A DNA stretch of 64,000 nucleotides, from positions 3,731,779-3,795,778 of the forward strand of contig NZ_CM001240.1 in the NCBI RefSeq assembly GCF_000230835.1. Reading direction: 5' to 3'. The notes beneath the pieces are model-generated. The model saw nothing but the letters and a program-made list of their open reading frames with translations. It searched no databases and was not told the DNA's origin. The first letter of the stretch is position 1, and the number at the start of each line of letters is the position of its first letter. Shown here one piece after another: positions 58,686-64,000 of the stretch. This DNA comes from Clostridium sp. DL-VIII (GTDB lineage: Bacteria; Bacillota; Clostridia; Clostridiales; Clostridiaceae). The position numbers and the translations under genes are program-made.

Positions 58686-58807
58686 TGTTTACGTGAACAA
58701 TAATGAGTCAAGCCATTGTTAACGTGAACAACTTTTTTCACGACAATCTGCTGACCATATATATTATAATATGTTTTTTTAAATAATGCAATACTTTTGT
58801 TAACGTT
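58686..58807 (-). promoter_or_regulatory. kdgA promoter with three LacI-type operators
   Basis: On the minus strand TTGCAT (58786-58791), a 17-base spacer and TATAAT (58763-58768). Operators: TGTTTACGTGAACA at 58686-58699, TGTTAACGTGAACA at 58717-58730, and a partial TGTTAACGTTTGT centred at 58804.5. The two downstream sites are 31 bases apart, three helical turns. Confidence 0.7.
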
Positions 58808-58836
58808 TGTTTTTTCTTTAATAAATTATTATTAAA

Positions 58837-58871
58837 GGCACCATTACCTTTGTAAACAAAGTAACGATGCC
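58837..58871 (-). terminator. Terminator after the GPH symporter gene
   Basis: GGCACCATTACCTTTG (58837-58852) pairs with CAAAGTAACGATGCC (58857-58871) with small mismatches, followed on the minus strand by TTTAATAATAAATT. It separates the upstream transporter group from the kdgA promoter. Confidence 0.6.
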
Positions 58872-58917
58872 ATATTATTTATATTGTTCTAAGATTAATT
58901 TCTATTTAATATAATTA

Positions 58918-60330
58918 CTATTCAAGATTACCGTTTTCCCATCTGCCTTCTTGTAAATCTTGTGCTACTTTTCTATATTTATCATCTGGTAAGTTATGTA
59001 ACACACCTACTACAATAGCAGCTAATGCTAATGCTATAGCTGGATATAATGTCATTGCGCCTTTGATTCCAAGTAATGTTTCAGCACTTTGCTGAGCATT
59101 TGCAACATATCCAGTCATTCCTAATACACTTGCACTAACAAGAGCAGCGATAGATTGAGCAATTTTTCTTGAGAAGTTAAATGCAGCGTATGTTACACCT
59201 TCTTTTCTTATTCCTGTATGCCAGTGACCGTAATCTATAGCATCTGTAACAAATGCCCAAGTAACTCCATTTGGAATAGCTAATGCTACATATCCAATAG
59301 TAACTAAAATTGTGAAAGTAGTTGGATTTGTTGGTATTATAAAGTTTAATCCATTAGCGATAATTCCAATTACTAATCCTGTAATCGCAGTTTTCTTTTT
59401 ACCGAACATTTTTACTAAGAATGGAATAGCAAATATACCAATTACAGAACATCCAATCATAATACCATTAACTTTTGGTTGAAGTGCAATATCTCCCAAG
59501 TTATATTGACAGAAGAAAATCATCATTCCATTATTTGTATTCATTGCTGAGATTGTAAATAATTGCATAAGAATTAAACATAATAGCGGTCTATTTGTGA
59601 ATACAACTTTAAAATAGTCTTTAGCAGAAGCCTTTTCTGATTTACCTTCCCTGTTAACTACAACGTGTTCTTTTGTATTTATGAAACAGATAAAGAATGA
59701 AATAATTCCTATAACAGCCATAACAGCAGCTGCAATTGGATAACCAACTCTTTTATCACTAAACATCATAAGAATAGGTACGAAAGCTACACCTGTTATT
59801 AATTGTGCTCCTAATGAACCCGCCTGTCTAAATGTAGCTAATTGACTTCTTTCTTCTACATCCCTTGTCATAACCGATGCCAATGATCCATAAGGTACAT
59901 TAGTAAATGAGTATACAAGTCCCCAAATCATATATGTTGCATAACCATATATAATTTTAGATGAAAGTGGTATTTCAGGCATAGTAAATGTGATAACTGT
60001 AAGTAATGCAAGTATTATACTTGAAATCATCATTACTGGTCTAAACTTACCACTCTTACTAGCTTTTCTACCATCTATTAATGAGCCAGCTAATGGATCC
60101 ATAAATGCATCAAATATCTTTGTAAATGCAAATATACCTCCAACTGCTCCCGCACTTATTCCACATGTATCAATAAAGAATTTTGTAAGGTATGATTGCC
60201 CTAAGTCGAACATAAAACCATTACCAAAATCTCCAAATCCATATGATATTTTTTCTCTTAAACTTAATTTAACATTTTTATTATCAGTTTTTGCATTGTT
60301 TAATTCGTTGTTATTAAGCGAATTTTCCAT
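58918..60330 (-). CDS. GPH-family (MFS) sugar/hexuronide:cation symporter
   Basis: 470 residues with twelve hydrophobic segments and the glycoside-pentoside-hexuronide marks: LREKISYGFGDFGNGFMF at the start, AFTKIFDAFMDPLAGSLIDGRK (about 66-87), and SFTNVPYGSLASVMTRDVEERSQLATFRQ (about 140-168). These symporters take up glucuronides, galacturonate or xylosides with Na+ or H+. In this cluster the likely cargo is a hexuronate or its oligomer. Starts at ATG 60330 after CGGAGGATG. Downstream of the HIT gene by 61 bases; it is the last gene before the terminator at 58837-58871. Confidence 0.92.
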   Translation of the reverse strand: MENSLNNNELNNAKTDNKNVKLSLREKISYGFGDFGNGFMFDLGQSYLTKFFIDTCGISAGAVGGIFAFTKIFDAFMDPLAGSLIDGRKASKSGKFRPVMMISSIILALLTVITFTMPEIPLSSKIIYGYATYMIWGLVYSFTNVPYGSLASVMTRDVEERSQLATFRQAGSLGAQLITGVAFVPILMMFSDKRVGYPIAAAVMAVIGIISFFICFINTKEHVVVNREGKSEKASAKDYFKVVFTNRPLLCLILMQLFTISAMNTNNGMMIFFCQYNLGDIALQPKVNGIMIGCSVIGIFAIPFLVKMFGKKKTAITGLVIGIIANGLNFIIPTNPTTFTILVTIGYVALAIPNGVTWAFVTDAIDYGHWHTGIRKEGVTYAAFNFSRKIAQSIAALVSASVLGMTGYVANAQQSAETLLGIKGAMTLYPAIALALAAIVVGVLHNLPDDKYRKVAQDLQEGRWENGNLE

Positions 60331-60391
60331 ATTATATACATCCTCCGTATATTTAAATTTTATTTATCATATCTTATTAAATTGTAAAATT

Positions 60392-60814
60392 CTATAGGTT
60401 ATCTTTTATTTTATTAATTAATTTTTGATATTCCTCATCACTTAACAGTACTTTTTGTGGATTCATCTCAAAAGTTTTCCCCCAAGATGGACCACCTTCA
60501 TATTTTGGTACTATATGAAGATGTAGATGTTTCATTGTATCAGCAAAAGCTCCATAATTAACTTTATCCGGCTTAAAAGCTTTATGAATCGCTTTTGCAA
60601 CCTTACGTGCATCATTTATGAACAATGCTGCTTCATCTTCAGTTAAGTCTGTAATTTCACTTTTATGTTCTTTAAAAACTACATTACATCTTCCTTTATA
60701 AGTTTGTTCCTTGAATAAGTATACTGTTGATACTTCTAAATCACAAATTTTTATCATTAGTGCATCAAGATCACTGTTTTTTGAACAGTAAAAACAATTT
60801 GAATCAAAGCTCAT
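60392..60814 (-). CDS. HIT family hydrolase
   Basis: 140 residues with canonical motif MKHLHLHIVPKYEGG (His-x-His-x-His, about 95), and a CFYCSKNSD near the N-terminus that may bind zinc. HIT proteins cleave nucleotide phosphoramidates or dinucleoside polyphosphates. Starts at ATG 60814 after AAAGGAGGGG. Its place inside the hexuronate cluster, 33 bases after uxaB copy 2 and 61 before the symporter, is unusual; a role in the pathway is not known to me. Confidence 0.9.
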   Translation of the reverse strand: MSFDSNCFYCSKNSDLDALMIKICDLEVSTVYLFKEQTYKGRCNVVFKEHKSEITDLTEDEAALFINDARKVAKAIHKAFKPDKVNYGAFADTMKHLHLHIVPKYEGGPSWGKTFEMNPQKVLLSDEEYQKLINKIKDNL

Positions 60815-60847
60815 TATTTTCCCCTCCTTTATAGTAATATATTTATA

Positions 60848-62296
60848 TTAAAGAGCCATTTTAATAGCTTCTTTAATTCCTAATTTTTCAATAGCCTCTA
60901 AGTATTTAGTCACTTCATCATTTAAACCATATATCTGGTTTAAATCACTTCCCCAATTCTTTTCGTATCCCAAGATTGAAGTGGTAATATTTCTTATTCC
61001 TTCACTTGTTCCATCATAATTAGTCCATAAATTTTTATATAATTCTAATACTTCTTCATCATCTGAAAGTTCAATATCTTCTTCTTCTCTTTTTCCCTTA
61101 TAAAATGCAATTAGTGCAGCAAGAGAAAATACTAATTTTTTAGGAAGCCTCTCTTTTCTATCTAAATATTCAGTTAAGCTTGGTAAATTTCTAGTTTTAA
61201 ATTTTGACATTGAATTTAATGATATACTCATTAAATAATGTTTTACATATGGATTTTGAAATCTTTCAATTATTGCGTCCGCAAACTCTACTAATTCATC
61301 ATGCGGCAAATCTAATGTTTCTACTATTTCTTCATAAATTAAACCTTTTATATATTTTCCTATTATTTCATGATCCACTGATTCTCCTACTGTATCTAAG
61401 CCATAAAGATATGATACAGGTACCATTGCTGTATGAGGACCATTTAGTATTCTTACTTTACTTTTTCTATATGGTGTCATATCATTTACTAGTTTTATAT
61501 TAAGCCCAGCTTTCTCAAAAGGTAGTTCATCCTTTAAAAATTGCGGTCCTTCAATTATCCACGAATGATACATTTCACCAACATCAACTAATTTGTCTTC
61601 ATATCCTAATTCTTTTGTTATCTCATCTATTGTATCCATTGGATATCCTGGTACTATTCTATCCACTAGACTGCAACAAAATGTATTTGAATTATTAATC
61701 CAATTAACAAATTCTTTTTCTAAATTCCAAATTTCAGCGTATTTCAATACTATTTCTTTAAGCTTTTCACCATTTCTATCTATTAGTTCACATGGTATTA
61801 TTATTAAACCTTTACAGTTGTCACCATCAAATACTTTAAATCTATGATATAAAAATGCTGCTAATTTACCTGGAAAGCTTTTTTGACATCCGCCTTCAAG
61901 TTTATCGGTTTCATCAAAGGCAATTCCTGCTTCAGTAGTATTTGATACTACAAATTTCAGTTCTGGATTCTCACCAACTTTTAGGTATTCATCATAATCC
62001 TTATAAGGATTAATTCCTCTACTTATGGAATTTACTACTTTATGCTTTTTTAAAGCTTTCCCATTTTGAATACCTTGAAGGTATACAGTATATAAGCAAT
62101 CTTGTTCAATTAACTTATGAATCTTCCCATGTTCTCTTGGCTGAACTACTACTACACTTCCATTAAAACCAGCTTCATCATTCATCTTATCTATCTGCCA
62201 GTCCACAAAAGCTCTTAAAAAATTCCCCTCCCCAAATTGCAATACTTTTTCAGGATAAGTTTTGAAATTTTTATATATTTCCCTGTTTAACCTCAT
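60848..62296 (-). CDS. uxaB: Tagaturonate reductase family protein, copy 2
   Basis: 482 residues from ATG 62296 after CAGGGGGA; the 32-codon extension upstream is not supported. Same fold and blocks as copy 1 ([52 protein letters not shown]), equal length and about three-quarters identical by eye, with changes spread along the chain. Located directly after uxaC, it is the copy under the uxaC promoter. It may reduce tagaturonate or, by divergence, fructuronate; the cluster has no uxuA, so the first is more likely. Confidence 0.92.
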   Translation of the reverse strand: MRLNREIYKNFKTYPEKVLQFGEGNFLRAFVDWQIDKMNDEAGFNGSVVVVQPREHGKIHKLIEQDCLYTVYLQGIQNGKALKKHKVVNSISRGINPYKDYDEYLKVGENPELKFVVSNTTEAGIAFDETDKLEGGCQKSFPGKLAAFLYHRFKVFDGDNCKGLIIIPCELIDRNGEKLKEIVLKYAEIWNLEKEFVNWINNSNTFCCSLVDRIVPGYPMDTIDEITKELGYEDKLVDVGEMYHSWIIEGPQFLKDELPFEKAGLNIKLVNDMTPYRKSKVRILNGPHTAMVPVSYLYGLDTVGESVDHEIIGKYIKGLIYEEIVETLDLPHDELVEFADAIIERFQNPYVKHYLMSISLNSMSKFKTRNLPSLTEYLDRKERLPKKLVFSLAALIAFYKGKREEEDIELSDDEEVLELYKNLWTNYDGTSEGIRNITTSILGYEKNWGSDLNQIYGLNDEVTKYLEAIEKLGIKEAIKMAL

Positions 62297-62370
62297 TAGT
62301 AAATCCCCCTGAGTGTCTATTAATACATATTTTTCTACGACTAAAATTAGATTAATGCATTTTAAGATAA

Positions 62371-62427
62371 AACTATCAAAGCATATTAACAAATTAGTAT
62401 CTAAGTTACTAAATAGCTTTGATAGTT
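62371..62427 (-). terminator. Hairpin between uxaC and uxaB copy 2, possible attenuating terminator
   Basis: AACTATCAAAGC (62371-62382) pairs with GCTTTGATAGTT (62416-62427), 12 bp around a 33-base loop, starting 22 bases past the uxaC stop. The minus strand then reads TTTTATC. It may lower expression of the genes after uxaC. Confidence 0.5.
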
Positions 62428-62448
62428 CTATTTTACTTAGTAAACTTA

Positions 62449-63849
62449 CTACATATTAAAGTATTTTTCAGCATTATTGTAACTTATGTCTGCTACAATT
62501 TGTCCTAAATGTTCAATATCATCTGGTAATTCTCCATTTTCAACCCATTGTCCGATTACATTACAAAGGATTCTTCTGAAGTATTCATGTCTTGTATATG
62601 ATAAGAAACTTCTTGAATCTGTTAACATTCCAACAAATGTACTTAACATTCCTAAGTTAGCTAAAGTTCTAAGTTGATCTTCCATACCTATTTTATGATC
62701 GTTGAACCACCATGCTGATCCAAATTGCATTTTACCTTTAATTCCATCTCCTTGGAAACATCCTATTAATGTTCCTATAGTTGAATTATCATTTGGATTT
62801 AAACTATATATTATTGTCTTTGGTAATGCTTTTTCAACATTTAATGAATCTAATAATCTTGATAATGGAATTGCAACCTCTGTATCATTTAGTGCGTCAA
62901 ATCCTGTATCAGGTCCAAGTTTTTTGAACATTGTTGAGTTATTGTCTCTAACACAGTTCATATGCAATTGCATTGTCCATCCCAAATCATGATATAATTT
63001 TCCGAAGAATTTTAATACATATGCTCTAAGTTTATTTTCATCCTCAAAAGGCACTTGACCATTTTTTAATACATTTGCAAATATTTCTCTTACTTCTTCT
63101 ATTGAAGCATTTCCTACTGGAACAAAATCTAATGCATTATCAGAAACTCTGCATCCAACTTCATGGAAGAATTCTACTCTCTTCTTTAAAGCTGCTAAAT
63201 ATTCATCAAAGTTTGTAATTTTTGTTCCTACAACTTCTTCTAATTTATTAAACCACTCTTTAAATGTTTCTTTATTGATTCCTAATGCCTTATCAGGTCT
63301 AAATGCTGGTAATACTTTCACGTCAAAGCTCTTATCTTCCTTAATTGCCAAATGATATTCTAATGAATCTATTGGATCATCTGTTGTACAAAGCATTTTA
63401 ACATTTGACTTTTTAATAAGATCTCTTACTCTGAATCCATCCCCATTTAACATCTTATTTACCTTTTCCCAGATATCTGGTGCAGTTTTTTCATTTAAAA
63501 CTTCATCTATACCAAAGAATCTTTTAAGTTCTAAGTGTGTCCAATGATAAAGTGGATTTCCGATTGCGTATGAGATTGTTTTCGCCCAAGCTAAGAACTT
63601 TTCGTAATCGCTTCCATCTCCTGTAATGTACTTTTCATCTATTCCAAAGGTTCTCATTTGTCTCCATTTATAATGATCACCATAAAGCCATACTTGAGTT
63701 ATATTTTCAAATTTTTTATTATCTAAAATTTCTTTTGGATTGATATGGCAGTGATAATCAATGATTGGCATCTTTTCTGAATAATCATGATATAGCTTTT
63801 CTGCAGCGCCATTACTTAATAAAAAATTCTCATCCATAAATTTTTTCAT
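62449..63849 (-). CDS. uxaC: Glucuronate/galacturonate isomerase
   Basis: 466 residues, the standard length of UxaC, which isomerises galacturonate to tagaturonate and glucuronate to fructuronate. Family blocks: [21 protein letters not shown] (about 28-48, metal His pair), [43 protein letters not shown] (as [11 protein letters not shown]), and [24 protein letters not shown]. Starts at ATG 63849 after AGGAGAGG. First gene of the cluster, behind the operator array at 63872-63981. Confidence 0.96.
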   Translation of the reverse strand: MKKFMDENFLLSNGAAEKLYHDYSEKMPIIDYHCHINPKEILDNKKFENITQVWLYGDHYKWRQMRTFGIDEKYITGDGSDYEKFLAWAKTISYAIGNPLYHWTHLELKRFFGIDEVLNEKTAPDIWEKVNKMLNGDGFRVRDLIKKSNVKMLCTTDDPIDSLEYHLAIKEDKSFDVKVLPAFRPDKALGINKETFKEWFNKLEEVVGTKITNFDEYLAALKKRVEFFHEVGCRVSDNALDFVPVGNASIEEVREIFANVLKNGQVPFEDENKLRAYVLKFFGKLYHDLGWTMQLHMNCVRDNNSTMFKKLGPDTGFDALNDTEVAIPLSRLLDSLNVEKALPKTIIYSLNPNDNSTIGTLIGCFQGDGIKGKMQFGSAWWFNDHKIGMEDQLRTLANLGMLSTFVGMLTDSRSFLSYTRHEYFRRILCNVIGQWVENGELPDDIEHLGQIVADISYNNAEKYFNM

Positions 63850-63871
63850 AGTTAAATTCCTCTCCTTATTA

Positions 63872-63981
63872 TGTTCACGTAAACAATTTAAATATCATTC
63901 AATTGTTAACGTGAACAGTACTTTAATATTATTATATTATGATTTTATTTAGAACGCAACACTTTTTTAGTTAACGTTAAC
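63872..63981 (-). promoter_or_regulatory. uxaC promoter with three LacI-type operators
   Basis: On the minus strand TTGCGT (63954-63959), 17 bases, TATAAT (63931-63936). Operators: TGTTCACGTAAACA at 63872-63885, TGTTAACGTGAACA at 63904-63917 (centres 32 bases apart) and palindrome GTTAACGTTAAC at 63970-63981 upstream of the -35. Same layout as the kdgA promoter. Confidence 0.75.
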
Positions 63982-64000
63982 ATATTTTTTCTTCTTCTTC

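Noticed and set aside
58686..58807. Reading the TGTTnACGTGAACA sites as CcpA cre sites
   Set aside because: They keep the central CG of LacI-family sites but miss cre consensus positions, and in the window they cluster only at hexuronate promoters; a local regulator is the simpler reading, though not proven.

Overview
The window is AT-rich, gene-dense DNA that reads as the chromosome of a mesophilic, spore-forming Clostridium (sensu stricto group). The pointers are: pyruvate:ferredoxin oxidoreductase beside a SUF iron-sulfur operon, two tandem Csp-type germination proteases, a cysteine-rich DUF4489-type protein, a giant Gly-X-Thr collagen-like protein, strong AGGAGG ribosome sites, and several GTG and TTG starts. 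I assign no species. No rRNA, tRNA or CRISPR array was recognised.

Layout. 0-9.7 kb: housekeeping and small genes (start of a QueG-like gene, topB, membrane proteins, glyA, a two-subunit ThrE-type exporter, a DUF6483-like protein, the DUF4489-like protein). 9.7-13.9 kb: an arsR - MATE efflux - gshAB operon coupling a thiol or metalloid sensor to export and glutathione synthesis. 14-26 kb: a patchy accessory stretch of small enzymes (GNATs, HIT, Nudix, methyltransferase, cupin, DJ-1, SDR, pentapeptide) mixed with decayed genes: a tautomerase with two stops, a homocysteine methyltransferase remnant joined to a GNAT remnant, a metallo-beta-lactamase-fold gene lacking its metal motif, a miniature SOD and a zinc-ribbon remnant. 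26-34 kb: two Csp proteases and PFOR. 33.5-40.5 kb: sufCBDSU, a divergent NsrR-type Rrf2 regulator, a hemerythrin-like protein and an unknown partner. 41-48 kb: a FolT-type ECF S component behind a structured leader, the collagen-like gene, and a frameshifted IS630-family element. 48-53 kb: fruR-fruK-fruA and a pyridoxal-kinase-like gene. 53.3-64 kb: a hexuronate cluster (uxaC, two uxaB copies, a GPH symporter, a HIT protein, kdgA, kdgK, uxaA).

How it works together. The right-hand cluster can import hexuronate and convert it through tagaturonate, altronate, KDG and KDPG to pyruvate and glyceraldehyde-3-phosphate. PFOR then oxidises pyruvate with Fe-S clusters supplied by SUF. Two sigma-A-like promoters (before uxaC and before kdgA) share a layout of LacI-type operators, so they are probably co-regulated by one regulator lying outside the window. 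The most interesting loose ends are the folT leader RNA, the paired operator arrays, dyads flanking the suf promoter, the collagen-like gene with a DNRLRE-like head, and the cluster of internally deleted genes at 14-26 kb.
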